From: Sweltsa coloradensis
Taxonomy: Eukaryota; Arthropoda; Insecta; Plecoptera; Chloroperlidae
Direction: 5' to 3'
Assembly: GCA_024449915.1 (NCBI GenBank)
Contig: JAMZAV010000776.1
Coordinates: 62,001-126,000, forward strand
Length of the DNA stretch: 64,000 nt
The notes beneath the pieces are model-generated. The model did not search any database and was not told the origin of the DNA. It saw nothing but the letters and a program-made list of their open reading frames with translations. The stretch's first letter is position 1. Each line of letters opens with the position of its first letter. Positions 12,300-22,622 of the stretch are shown one piece after another. The position numbers and the translations under genes were made by a program.

Positions 12300-12625
12300 G
12301 AGTCTACCCATACAGCCATAAACATAAACCATACATAAAACCGAAGCGACCAAGCCAACCCAGTAGGCCCCGACGCAATCGACGAGTGAGCGGTAACCAA
12401 CCAAAGATCGATATTTTGTTCCAAGTCCAAATCAGGCTTTTAAAAACTTCTGCCTAGAGCGGACGACGACGACGTGACGACGACGACGACGTGAGAAACT
12501 AGGGCGCTTCAACCGGTTAGGTCATATTGCGCCGCCTGTGAATGAAAGTGAATCGAACCCTGTTCCTTCTACATTAGAAGCAGAGACACTAACCACAAGA
12601 CCAACGAGCCACACATAGCAGTCTT
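12300..12625 (-). repeat. tRNA-derived SINE family 1 copy with a (GAC)n insertion
   Basis: The left part matches the SINE 1 tail and body, and the right part carries the head (GTGAATCGAACCCTG near 12,547). Between 12,456 and 12,540 a GACGAC simple repeat and a piece resembling the start of repeat D interrupt the body. Confidence 0.65.
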
Positions 12626-12834
12626 ATACCACGTTTATTACTGTAGTTACTACGTGGGTAAATATTACCTGGGTAACAACTATCGTTCACACCTGCGTTG
12701 AATTACGATCGTATCGAGTAGTTCATTAGCCACCTAAACATAACGTTCTCGGAAACTATATCAAGAAGGCCGCGCGCACTCAATAACATAACCTTAAAAC
12801 TCCGTCTGTCCTTCTAGTTTGAGTTTTTTGTTTT

Positions 12835-13135
12835 GTTTATTTGGATTAAGGACGCGTAAACCGTTAGGTCATAATGCACCACTCTAACCTAGGGGGGGGG
12901 GGGGGGAGGCCATGCTGGACAGAACCAGCCACGGGTAAGAGGAGGAAAGGGGGTTCTCACGTCGCGGTCGTCATTGTCTTCGTCATCGTTCGTGGTGTCA
13001 TTGTCGTCATCGTCGTCGAGGGGTCGTCGAGGGGGGGCAAGTCCCCGACGACGATTGCCAGAGCTCGCCTCTATTTTCGGGGAGTAAAATTCTACCCCTT
13101 CATACTAGCTGATGTTTGCGAGGTGAACTTTTTCT
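12835..13135 (+). repeat. Repeat 'D' copy
   Basis: Starts at ATTAAGGACGCGTAAACCG, includes a poly-G run of about 14 and a GTCATCGTCGTCGAGGGG core, and ends at CTAGCTGATGTTTGCGAGG. Confidence 0.6.
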
Positions 13136-13496
13136 CTTGAATCGCCTTTTACGATTGGCAGAGCCATGCTCTGGGCCAATTCTACCCCGGGCCCAGACGG
13201 GGTCGTTCTATTTGAGTATGCAACTCTTCGTTTGTGATATTCGAAATCTCAATTATCCGTTACACAACTAAACAACACACACAATTACGTGAAAGAGCTA
13301 GGACAAGACATATTTAAAAGGTATTTTATGTCAATTACCAGGGTAGCCAACTTCGTGAGTTCACACTTCTCTTTTTTTTTACAGGGCTACGTGAGTAAAC
13401 CTCCTAAATTACCTGAGTAAGATTTCTTACCAGCGTAGCGACTTTCATGCGTTCACACACAGAAATTACCAGCGTAATAACACCTACCCGCGTAAT

Positions 13497-13914
13497 GTGG
13501 CTCGTTGGTCTTGTGATTAGCGTATCTGCTTCCAATGCAGAAGGTCCAGGGTTCGATTCCCGCCAGTCAGAAGTTTTTTAACTTCTGATTTGGACTAAAT
13601 TCCATCAGTTCTTGTCTTAGGAGTTTGTAAACGGTGACCATGGACCCGTCTTAGCAACGAAGCACATAATAAATTCAGAGTTGTTCTGAATCGGCCTTGT
13701 TGATTCTGGCGTTTATCCGCGGTTGTTCGCACTGTCCATACCACTGATGCTAGGCCTATATTTCCTATTAAAGTATCGATCTTTGGTTGGTTATCGCTCA
13801 CTCGTCGATTGCGTCGGGGCCTACAGGGTTGGCTTGGTCGCTTTGGATTACTGTCCCCCACTGAAAATCAGTTATATAACTGTGTGGGTAGACTCTAAAT
13901 ACAATGTATTTATT
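13497..13914 (+). repeat. tRNA-derived SINE family 1, full-length copy interrupted by a Helitron-like element
   Basis: Intact head (TGGCTCGTTGGTCTTGTGA, B box GGTTCGATTCCC near 13,549) and body. Its (TTTA)n tail continues on the far side of the element at 13915-14482. Confidence 0.8.
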
Positions 13915-14482
13915 GAGCGAGCGTAGCGAGCGTCTCCACTTGACTCTTATGGCTCGAATGTCTGTTTTTGTTTTTTTCTGTTACTGCTTCGATACAGGTC
14001 GCACCGTTTCTCTGATTGACCTGAAATTTTGCACACATGTACATACCACCTAGGCGGGTTGCTGTATAGTTTTTGAACAAAATCCGATCATTGGTTATAA
14101 AAAATAAAAAATAAAATAAAAAATAAAAAATAAAAATGTACCGATCGTTATGAAATTTTGCAGGGTCAATAAGTACAACATTCTCTCCTATTTTCCAAAT
14201 TTTCAGCTAAATCGGTCAAGACCTTCGACTAAAGACTTATTGGTAATCATAATTCGAAAAATGATGTTAAAAAATGAAGGAGGCAGTGAAGATACAAAAA
14301 TACACTTTAGAAGGCATGACGTCAATTAGTACATTGCAAAGAAGTTGGAATAGTATAGTGTACAATGTCAATATCCAGTTAGGCCTACACTGTGTGGTGG
14401 GCCTTATGGAAATGTCGTACTCGGGTCATGTTGCACGTACCGGTGCTCGCTCAACAACGCGTCCAACTGAGCGTTTTCCTAG
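13915..14482 (+). mobile_element. Helitron-like non-autonomous element, subfamily II (copy H2), nested in a SINE tail
   Basis: 5' end GAGCGAGCGTAGCGAGCG after host ATT. The 3' end has GCTCGCTCA, then AC, then the hairpin AACGC...GCGTT, then TTTCCTAG before host T. The flanks join to the SINE's (TTTA)n tail with no duplicated bases. Confidence 0.75.
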
Positions 14483-14524
14483 TTTATTTATTTAATATGC
14501 TAGTAATGCAAACGGGGTATTACC

Positions 14525-14658
14525 GTCAATTGGTCGATGCCGCACCAAGTGCTGGTTGACTGGACCTCGAGGCGGCATCATCATAGGCGGGGCGCTTCCT
14601 CCAGTGTTGGGCCTGGCTTGAGGCTGGTGGAAGGGGACCTGGCACCACGTGAGTCGGG
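14525..14658 (-). CDS. Exon of the Pro/Gln-rich gene
   Basis: Minus-strand exon of 134 nt with a TTGTTCACAG acceptor and a GACG|GTAATA donor. It begins with two bases (CC) completing the T left by the upstream exon at 15950 (giving Ser), then reads RLTWCQVPFHQPQARPNTGG, a Met/Pro patch (APPMMMPPRGP) and NQHLVRHRPIDA. The other two frames hit stops. Phase 1 on both sides. The TWCQVPFHQ start echoes the VAWHEVPVQQ start of the exon at 4251. Function unknown. Confidence 0.7.
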
Positions 14659-14679
14659 CTGTGAACAAACAAATACGAA

Positions 14680-14870
14680 TACATTAGATGAATGTATGAA
14701 AGAAGGATTGAAAAACACGTGGAAGGCCAAGGAAGAGGTGAAAGATAAGACTTAAAAGAGGAAAGAGAGCTGGGAAGATGTGGAAGAGATGCGATTGTGG
14801 GAGGATAAGTTCAAAACCAAAGCTGATCCTGCCAGAAGAAGGAAACAGTGAAAGATAACGATGATGATTA
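14680..14870 (+). pseudogene. Short relative of the reverse-transcriptase C-terminal remnant
   Basis: ESWEDVEEMRLWED in one frame and Lys/Arg-rich pieces around 14,700-14,760 match the remnant at 9960-10390. It is too broken to be functional. Confidence 0.5.
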
Positions 14871-14944
14871 TGACGATGACATTTAAACAAAGAGTCTATT
14901 CGTTCAGTGACAATAAGTGATTTACGGACGGGACTTTTGATTAA

Positions 14945-15185
14945 TTTTGTTTTAAGACGCGCCAATTCCGTTAGGTCATTTTGCACCACTCTTGCCGCCA
15001 AGGGGTTGTGGCGTAGACAGAACCGTGTTGGATAGATGGACAGTCACATGGCAGGGGGAGGAAAGTGAGTTTTCTCACGTCGTGGTCGTCATAGTCGGGG
15101 AGGTTGTCGAGGGTGGGTGGAGGGGTCCTCGACAACGACTGCTTGCGCTAACCTCTAGTTCGAATATTATAATCCCCTTCTCTCT
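14945..15185 (+). repeat. Repeat 'D' copy
   Basis: GCGCCAATTCCGTTAGGTCA, CACTCTTGCC and TCACGTCGTGGTCGTCAT are family landmarks. Confidence 0.55.
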
Positions 15186-15189
15186 CGGG

Positions 15190-15610
15190 TTGGTTAAATT
15201 GATTGGATATTGTTTACCATCTCACATTAATGCACTTTGGCTAATGCAAGACGATGAGTGGTGATAGATGGGGATGAAGTATGAACAGAAGGGAGGAGGA
15301 GAAATCTAGTACCGGCACGTAGCCTACTTCTTTCCAAATGTAAAAAGGGGACCATCGGCTTAACGTCCCACCCAAAAGAACGGTGTAGGTGTCCTTTACA
15401 GTCATAGGTTCCTCCACTAACCCGGACTGCCGAGCAGACGTCGAGAAGAACGAAGCCGTTACACTAGCTCTCGAACCCTCCATCTGCTTTAACCGGCGGT
15501 ATACGTGGCGGTCACCCACTCTATCCCTGACCACGCCCGAAGGCTGCTTAACTTCGGTTTTGGTTGGATATTGCTTAACGTCTCATATTTATGCAACTTG
15601 GTTAATCGAG
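15190..15610 (-). repeat. 5S-rRNA-derived SINE (SINE3 type), one copy plus a second tail
   Basis: Minus-strand match to the copy at 62480-62905. The 5S-like part is at 15,505-15,550 (complement of GAAGTTAAGCAG, GGGCGTGGTC and GGGTGACCGCC), and the body runs left through GTTCCTCCACTAACCCGGAC to the tail. The 5S head is truncated and abuts a second tail copy (GGTTGGATATTGCTTAACGTC at 15,560). Confidence 0.7.
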
Positions 15611-15855
15611 ACGAAGGGAGGGACGTAAGGGATGACGCGGGGGGACAAGGGGTGGACAGGCCTGTGCTGGTCAGAACCAGCGTATGGGGAGGGCAGGTTC
15701 CCCACGTCGTGGTCGTCTCCGTCTGTGTCATCATCCGTCCGTGTTGTCGTTGTCGTCGCCGTCGGGAGGGAGTCAAAGGGAAAGGGGAAGTTCCCGCACG
15801 ACCCAGAGCTCGCATAGTTTCCAGGGAGAAAAACTCCTCTAATCATGGGCCAAAC
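15605..15855 (+). repeat. Repeat 'D' copy
   Basis: GGACAGGCCTGTGCTGGTCA, GTTCCCCACGTCGTGGTCGT and a (GTCGTC) core match the family. The + strand frames open here come from the low-complexity core. Confidence 0.5.
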
Positions 15856-15949
15856 CACGAGAAGGTTGCGAGTTGGAATTGTATGGCCCTTTAACTTCGA
15901 TGTTCGAGTGGGGTTGGTTCAAGGTGAACTAGAGTTAAATGCGACTCAC

Positions 15950-16115
15950 ACTCTGCCTCGTTGCGACGACTGGAACGAGGTCGTGACCTTGGGGTGGCCT
16001 TGATCACGTGACTCCTCGTCTGAGGACGGTCGGTCTCCGGAAAGAAGTCGCCCAAGACGGCGCCGGAACTGGGACCCGGACCCACGGGTACCGGGCAGTG
16101 ACCGGGAGGGAAATG
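15950..16115 (-). CDS. Exon of the Pro/Gln-rich gene
   Basis: Minus-strand exon of 166 nt between a CTCTTCCAG acceptor and a GAGT|GTGAGT donor. The frame that joins correctly (phase 1) to the exon at 14658 reads HFPPGHCPVPVGPGPSSG, then VLGDFFPETDRPQTRSHV, then an Arg/Ser-rich end (RSRPRSSRRNEAE). This is Pro/Gly-rich like the rest of the protein. The incoming phase would be 0. Confidence 0.6.
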
Positions 16116-16189
16116 CTGGAAGAGATTTTGAAAATTAATTTTATAAAAATACTTTATTTAATCTTTTGAGTTTTAAAAGTTTATTTTGA

Positions 16190-16330
16190 TGAAAGGGTAC
16201 TTCAACCATAAGGTTAAAATGCGCTTTAATCTAGCCTATGGGTAGTGGGAAGGGGAAGGACATTACCATGTTGATAACAACCAGTCAACGGCAAGAGAAG
16301 GGTAAAGTTGGGAACTCGCCTTTAAATTGT
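16190..16330 (+). repeat. Repeat 'D' fragment
   Basis: GCGCTTTAATCTAGCC and ACAACCAGTCAACGGCAAGA are diverged D landmarks. Confidence 0.4.
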
Positions 16331-16542
16331 CTGTAATAACTTACTACAGGATAGGCCTATGTGGATAGTTGGAAGTAGGGCAACTGTTATGAGGATTCAA
16401 TACCTAGTTTTCGCCCTATAGATTGAATAAATCTTTGGTCAGGATTGATTATCTAGTGACCTCTTATTTAACAACATAGAAATGATAAGAAGTGCTACCC
16501 CTAGGTACTCTCAAACGTTTACATGATGAGTCGTAGGCCTAC

Positions 16543-16636
16543 CTGCACATCTTGCTGGTACATTCAACTCTTGATCCTCGAGGACCAAAGCCCTTGGAAA
16601 ACTGGTTGAATAGGTCGCGCCGTTTGGTGTTGGTTG
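16543..16636 (-). CDS. Possible upstream exon of the Pro/Gln-rich gene
   Basis: Minus-strand segment with a good acceptor (TTCTCTCCCAG before 16636) and donor (GTGCAG|GTAGGC). One open frame reads QPTPNGATYSTSFPRALVLE and then DQELNVPARCA. It ends with one extra base, which does not match the phase 0 start inferred for the exon at 16115. Either one boundary differs (a GTACCA donor earlier in the exon would restore phase), a base is wrong, or it is not an exon. Confidence 0.35.
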
Positions 16637-16704
16637 CTGGGAGAGAATAAATAATCACATGTTATTAGTAGCATTTTAGTAGGACTGTACGGGTAGAGCA
16701 TAAG

Positions 16705-17989
16705 TGGGCAATTCCACGGTAACGGAATTACATTTCAGAGAGCTAACAACACATTCAAAAGACAATATTTTAAATAAGGTAACCTTGTTTAACTGTTCTA
16801 TAAACTGACTTACATAGGACTTTAATTGAACAAAATTTAGCACAAGTTTATTTTATTTTAAAATTATTTTAAATGAGTTTTCAGGCAGGTTTTTGACTGG
16901 TAACGGAATTACGCTGAAAGTGCCATGTGTCCCTGGTTTAGTTAGTAATTGTTAAAAACCTGTGAATTGTGCAATAAAAATATCTATTTTGCAGCTTCTA
17001 CAACATCTAGAAGCATAGTACTAAACGTAAATAGCATACCTTCATTAAAAATAATTAAATTACTATATTTAAACTGTATTTATATTCGGTAACGGAATTA
17101 CGACCCCCGGTAACGGAATTACCCCAGCAAATTACACGTTTAAATAATGCTTGCATGTGGTTTAATTTAACTCTTTATGATGGTGTAATGCAAATCATTG
17201 AAACCTTTAAGGATGTTTGGCATTTTGGTTGATATTTAAACTGTTTTAAGGTATTTATTTTCGGTAACGGAATTACAAACCTTGGTAACGGAATTACCCC
17301 AGCGAATGATAAATTTTCAAAATGCTTGCATATGGTTAAATCTAACTCTTAATGATAGTCTAATGAAAAAAAGGGTGATTACTAAACAAGGGAGTCTACT
17401 TTTTCAACATTTAACACTGTTTTTGAAGCAATAGTGTTCTGTAATTCCGTTACCGTAATTCCGTTACCAATGAAATATGGAGTAAATACATATTTTTAAA
17501 ACTATTTTTGATTAAACTCTTCCTTATTTTAGTGAAACATTAGAAGAAAACTACTTTTTTTGTCAATTAAGTGTACGAATACATATATATTTTAAAAATT
17601 ATTGATTTTTGGTAACGGAATTACATTAGGAAACAGTGTATTGGTAAAAAGAGTTAAATGGTTAAAGTTCGGACAATTATTTAACTATTTTTGTATTATC
17701 TTGTCAATACAACATGTAAATATTGAAAGGAGTATAAATGAAGAAGTTTTTGCTTAAAAACATACCCAAAATTAAATAACCAAAATATGTTCTTACAATG
17801 TTCTCCAACCTGCAGTGGTATAGTGAAAATTAAAATGCATGCAAAAGTGAGAAAAAATATAATTTTATGGACTTTTATAAATTATTCCCAAAGCACAACA
17901 TATTAATTTACTTAAATTTTCATGAAATACATTTCTATAAAAATATTTAATTTTCTCTAGTCAGGGACACTTAGCTGTGGAATTGCCCA
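16705..17989. mobile_element. 1.28 kb DNA transposon-like element with nine copies of GGTAACGGAATTAC
   Basis: Short terminal inverted repeats TGGGCAATTCCAC (16705-16717) and GTGGAATTGCCCA (17977-17989) bound the element. The 14-mer GGTAACGGAATTAC occurs exactly nine times: starts 16718, 16899, 17088, 17109, 17263, 17284, 17611 on plus, and 17441, 17455 on minus. Several lie in close pairs. The interior is AT-rich without an ORF, so the element is non-autonomous. I see no clear target-site duplication. Confidence 0.65.
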
Positions 17990-18980
17990 AGTACAGGTTT
18001 AGACAGTCGGGACGGGTTCGGGTAGGAAAAAGACTTAAATAAATGCTGCTTGTAAAGATCGATAGGACTGATGAATTAAACTTGTGAAGAATTTTAATAG
18101 ACTTTTCCTCAATTCATTTTCTATTGCTGGTCGTTGTATTAGATTGCATTTTTTGTAACAATTTTAAATTGTGTGGTCCGGCACCTCCACCACCCCCCAA
18201 AATAAATATGTTTGCTACCCAAAAGTTGCGTAGCCTAGTCTACCTTGTTTGACAATTGGGTCGGCGATATGTGGTAAGCCTTCCTGGGATACAGATTAGG
18301 CAACTTCAATTTAAATGCACGACGGGTAGACCTACGTTGATAGTAAGATGACAATAAGGATTGATTGATTGATTTTTGTTTAGGAACAGGAGTCCAATTT
18401 TTATTGGGTATCGAGACATAATATGTCTTCGTTTCATCATGACGTGATGACGTTAATTTATGTAAATGTGGGCATAAGATTAAGATTAATAATGTGGCTG
18501 AGAGATATTACGATGGGGCTTAATAGTGAACATTAGTGGTATAGGCCGAAGCATAGCCACTTCCGCATATACTTCCTATTATTAAAGGATAATTTATTAT
18601 TATCAAAGACTTCCCTGATAACTTACTGATACCTTTTTTGATATTGATAAGCTGACAAACTGATCACCTTACTAAAAGAAGACAAATCGAAAGTAAAAGA
18701 TCTATCACTAATTTATGTGAAGTTGATCCCTACTAACAGCACGCTAGGAAGGGAACAGATCAATGCTTTAATGGCTTATTAGCCTAGAAACGTACTACCA
18801 AAGCCAAGGTGACTCGTGCGATTTGACGCAGCTCCGAAGCGTCTGTCTATAGGGCTAGGCTTCTAAATAACGTGGGTTCAAATCCCGAAAATACACGTTT
18901 TTAAAGATTTGCCTTTGGCCCTACCCAGGACAATAGGGCCTATATCTTCGTTTTGAGCGTTTTTGAACGTCTTTCGTACG
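17990..18980. other. No gene seen
   Basis: AT-rich sequence. A tRNA-like B box (GGTTCAAATCCC near 18,872) suggests a degraded SINE head. A GGTGGAGGTGCCGG-type word occurs in inverse near 18,178. Confidence 0.5.
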
Positions 18981-19088
18981 TAGCAGAATGTCATTAATAG
19001 AGACGTCCAAAAAATAAATTTGAACGGTCAAAAGTAGCAGAATGTCATAAATAGAGACGTCCAAAAAATAAATTTGAACGGTCAAAAG
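18981..19088 (+). repeat. Tandem duplication of a 54-bp unit
   Basis: Two units starting TAGCAGAATGTCAT at 18981 and 19035 differ at a single visible base (TTAATAG versus TAAATAG). Confidence 0.85.
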
Positions 19089-19310
19089 TAAATACGAGGA
19101 AGCCTAGACCCATGACTAGCCTAGGCCTACACCTAGGACTAGGCCCCATGAAGGTAGGCCTAGCCTAGGCCAAGGCCTACATAGGCCTACCTTATTCGAA
19201 TGTATTTGAAAATACATTATTATGATATCAACATTGTAAACTGAAATAAGCAGAGCTAATAACATTCAAAGGTCTAGGCCTACCCATAGGCTAGATCACT
19301 ACATAGGCGT
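19089..19310. repeat. TAGGCCTA-rich stretch
   Basis: CCTAGG, TAGGCCTA and AGGCCTAC words recur many times between 19,095 and 19,290, giving a patchwork of short palindromes. No coding potential. Confidence 0.5.
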
Positions 19311-20035
19311 TTGTGGATTTTTCACACAAAAGGCTTAACCTGATTATTTACCTTATTAGAAGTAGTGTGCCTTCGATGTTTATTCCGTTTCTTTTATTGA
19401 TGCGAAAACAGAATCAGTTAAAGAAGACACATAACTGCTTTTTGTGCCTCGACATGGTATAATTATCGTGAATTTATCAATTTGTTTGTAAAAACGTCAA
19501 CTCCACAGTCTCAAGCACGGAAACCATTTTACACCCGTACAGCAGATAGTCAGATGTTCATTGTTGTGGTCACTGCCATCTCGATTTGGTGTTGTTTACG
19601 CTCACATTTACAAAGCTGTGTTTTATTTCACGACTTTCACGGCCATCTGAATAATCAAAAAACAAAGCCAAAGAAGCTATTTCAAAGACTTCAACAAAGA
19701 TAAACCCGTCAAAAATACTAGTGAAAAAAGTTACATACAGGTCAAACATTGAACGAGGGTTTCAGATGACGTAACAGCGACTATAAAAATACAAATCCGT
19801 GATTGCATCCTTGGCAAGTTTGACAGAATTTTCAGATAATGTTTATTACACAATTAGGTAAAATTCAATTTCGCCAAGCTTGGCAGGAATTCAATCACGG
19901 GGCAATTTGTTGAAAATTTAAAGTAGGCGAATGTAAAAATGGTCCTCTTCTAGATCTCGGTGTTTTTGGTGTGTAAAGTTTGGCTGTATTTTACAAGTAT
20001 TTGTGTGCATGCGAACTGATTCCAATCCCTTATCT

Positions 20036-20781
20036 TTTACAGAACGCTTTATCCCGCTTGTGATAGCGTAATTGGTGCAGAGCGCATGTGTTATGCGGAT
20101 TTCAGTTGTTCTGTAAAACAATCATTACTGTAAATTTAAAATTAAATTAAATTAAATTAAAATTTAACTTAAATTTAAATTTTTTTAATTAATCATAAAA
20201 AAAAGGAAAAGTCGTAATTTGAATTTTCATGAGAATATTATTCGATTGCGCCAAATTTTACACGAATGTATAACTTATAAAATTAAGGTTCTGTGAAAAA
20301 ATCATTCCAATCGGATAAACATGTAGGTTTTATTCGAAGAAATGTTAAAAATTGGAAAAATCGTAAATTGCATTATCGTGAGAAATATTTTTCGATTGCG
20401 CTCAAATTTCACACGAATCTATATATTCATAAAATTAAGATTCTGTGAAAAAATCATTACAATCGAATAAAGCATGTAGATGTTATAAGTCGAAGAATTT
20501 TTTTAAAATCGAAAAAAATCGTAAAGTTGCGAGTTTACATAAGAAATATTTTTTTGTCGATTTTTCGCTCCCGTGCAGTTCTTGTTCAGAGATTTCACAG
20601 ACCTCCATAAAATTTCATGTCTAATTGGAGTATTGGTTTAGCCGGAATCGTGTTCACAACACACAAAAATACAAAAAAAGAAAAAAAAAAAAAAAAAAAA
20701 AACATTCCGGATTTTTTTCTCCAGTGTAGTGAAATGGAATCTTCGCTTGCTCGCTCGCTACGCTCGCCGCTACGCTCATCC
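20036..20781 (-). mobile_element. Helitron-like non-autonomous element, subfamily I relative (copy H3)
   Basis: The right end is the 5' end (complement GGATGAGCGTAGC...GCGAGCGAGC). The left, 3' end is degenerate (AGCGGGATAAAGCGTT on the minus strand, near 20,045). The body (AAAATTTCATGTCTAATTGG, AAAATCGTAAA repeats) is homologous to the copy at 43926-44730. Confidence 0.65.
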
Positions 20782-20784
20782 AAA

Positions 20785-21750
20785 ATGAATAAAATGATAA
20801 AAATGCTTTGATATTTGAAACAGTTTAAAACATTTTATTTGCAAGCATAGTGTAAGTTAGCGTACGTTTCGGACGCTGGAGTTACTTTTATGAAAGCAGA
20901 AAACACGAGTTCAAATCCTGAATTAAAATAAATTCAGGAATTTTTCGCGATCTTCAATAATCTCCAGCTATCGTCATAATATCGCAACTGAGATATGCTT
21001 CCCATGAATCCGCTCGCCAATAACACCCGACTCACCCTAAAGCGCGTTCGAGAAGTTCATCTATACGATGTAAAGTCCCCAATTATTTATCGAGCTAACC
21101 ACAGCAATTTCCGAACGCTTGAGCCTCGCGTTATTAGTGGGGCTCGTTGAAGAGCGATCGTCAAGATGGAGGTTCATTAAGAACGGGATTATAAAGGCAG
21201 AGGCTTTCACGTTAGTGTCTTAGATTGAAGACGGGAGACTTCCTTCGCCCGGGGACAGTGCTGAAACCTTACGCTGGAAGGCACTTTCAAAGAATATGAC
21301 TTCTACTTACTTATGTGTACGGAAGTACCAAAATAGGTAGATATATTTTGGAGTGATGGTGGAGGTGCCGGTCCAGGATTAACATACTTTTTTACGACAC
21401 CTTTATTTATTATAATTTATTTAAACTATGTGTTTATTTATGTATGAATTAACAAGAATATGACTTCTATTTACGTGTGTACGGAATTATCAAAATACTG
21501 TAGATATTATTTCTTAGAGTTATGGTGGAGGTGCCGGTCCGGAAAATAGAAAATTATAATGTTACATTTTTAACTAAAAAAGTAAACTCGCCTTCGCAGT
21601 AGCCGCAAAGGTGATTCATGGTCGTGTAAGCATAAAGCCACTGGTGGGTTAAACGTAGTCAATCAGCGGGCCCCATTTAAAATACCGGTTGCTTGTTGTT
21701 CACGATTTACCCGTCGAAGATATATAAAATATATATATGTATATATAAAA
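20785..21750. other. No gene seen; contains a direct repeat pair
   Basis: An approximately 85-90 bp direct repeat (GAATATGACTTCTA ... TGGAGGTGCCGGTCC) occurs at about 21,291-21,375 and 21,451-21,541. No other supported feature. Confidence 0.5.
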
Positions 21751-21754
21751 TATG

Positions 21755-22130
21755 CAAAATGTCCAGGGTTTGATTCCCGCCAAAGTCAGAAGTTTTTTTA
21801 ACTTCTGATTTGGACTTGAGTCCATCAGTTCTTGTCTTAGGAGTTTGTAAACGGTGACTTTGGAGCCGTCCTAGCAACGAGGCACATAATAAATTCAAAG
21901 TTGTTCTGAATCGGCCTTGTTGATTCTGGCGTTTATCCTTTTGTGTTTGCACTGTCCATACCACTGATTAGTGATTGCTATATTTCCTGTTAAAAATATC
22001 GATCTTTGGTTGGCTATCGCTCACTCGTCGATTGCGTCGGGGCCTACAGGGTTGGCTTGGTCGCTTTGATTTTCCGTCCTCCACTGAAAATCAGTTATAT
22101 AACTGAGTGAGTAGACTAAATACAATTTCT
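21755..22130 (+). repeat. SINE family 1 copy, head truncated
   Basis: Starts inside the tRNA-like head at GTCCAGGGTTTGATTCCCGCC, then carries the complete body and the ACTGAGTGAGTAGACTAAA end. It is preceded by an (AT)n stretch. Confidence 0.75.
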
Positions 22131-22364
22131 TTTTAGGCATGTGTATGACTGTGCAGTGATTGTATATTATGTTTTAACTTGTTTTGTGATTTTTGTCAAG
22201 AAGTAATTTTTCTAAATATTGATTTAACATTTTGATTTAGAATTTTTGTCATTTTAGTTTTAAGGGTGACAAACACGCCGTGAGCGGGACATTGCCTGTC
22301 TCTGCCACCCTCTACAGTCATGACGTCACAGAGTTAACGAGATAGTGATCTGATCCCCTAACAG

Positions 22365-22622
22365 GTACCAACCGACAAGATGTCCACTTTCTTCACCTTC
22401 CTGGACCCTCTAGCCCTGGACATCTGGCTGTTTGCCTTGGCCGCCTTCGCCGTGGCCTGCATCACACTCTTTGCGCTTGCGCGCTGCAGCCCTTACGAGT
22501 GGCGCAACCCCAAACCCTGGCGGCGTGCTCATACAGTGCGCGCAAACCAGTTCTCAATATCCAATAGTATCTGGTTCATCACAGGAACGCTACTCAGACA
22601 GGGATCCGGAGTGAACCCCAAG
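22365..22622 (+). CDS. Kainate-type iGluR, alternative M1/pore exon A (Arg at Q/R site)
   Basis: Phase 0 exon of 258 nt, acceptor CCCTAACAG, donor AAG|GTTTGA. It encodes the end of the S1-M1 linker (VPTDKMSTFFTFLDPLA), M1 (DIWLFALAAFAVACITLFAL), the CSPYEWRNPKPW linker, the pore helix (NQFSISNSIWFITGT) and the selectivity loop LLRQGSGVNPK. The residue at the Q/R position is Arg (AGA, 22596-22598), and the Asp four residues on is Gly. It is equal in length and phase to the ungapped exon B, so the two look like mutually exclusive alternatives feeding the same M3 exon at 28240. The donor is weak. The alternative is a leftover of a tandem gene duplication. Confidence 0.8.

Larger units (their letters stand above)
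4252..14524 (-). other. Large intron of the Pro/Gln-rich gene, filled with mobile elements
   Basis: The 10.3 kb between the exons at 3991-4251 and 14525-14658 contains a decayed LINE, tRNA-derived SINE copies and Helitron-like elements, annotated separately. I see no further exon of the host gene in it. Stretches at 4,670-4,780, 9,100-9,440, 10,780-11,060 and 11,690-12,295 look like plain AT-rich sequence with no feature I can support. Confidence 0.6.

Noticed and set aside
14992..15264. Plus-strand 90-codon frame and similar frames at 12874 and 15505
   Set aside because: They come from the GTC/GTG-rich core of repeat D, which shifts frame between copies.
16718..17624. CRISPR-like array
   Set aside because: The repeats are only 14 bp, irregularly spaced, in both orientations, and the genome is eukaryotic.
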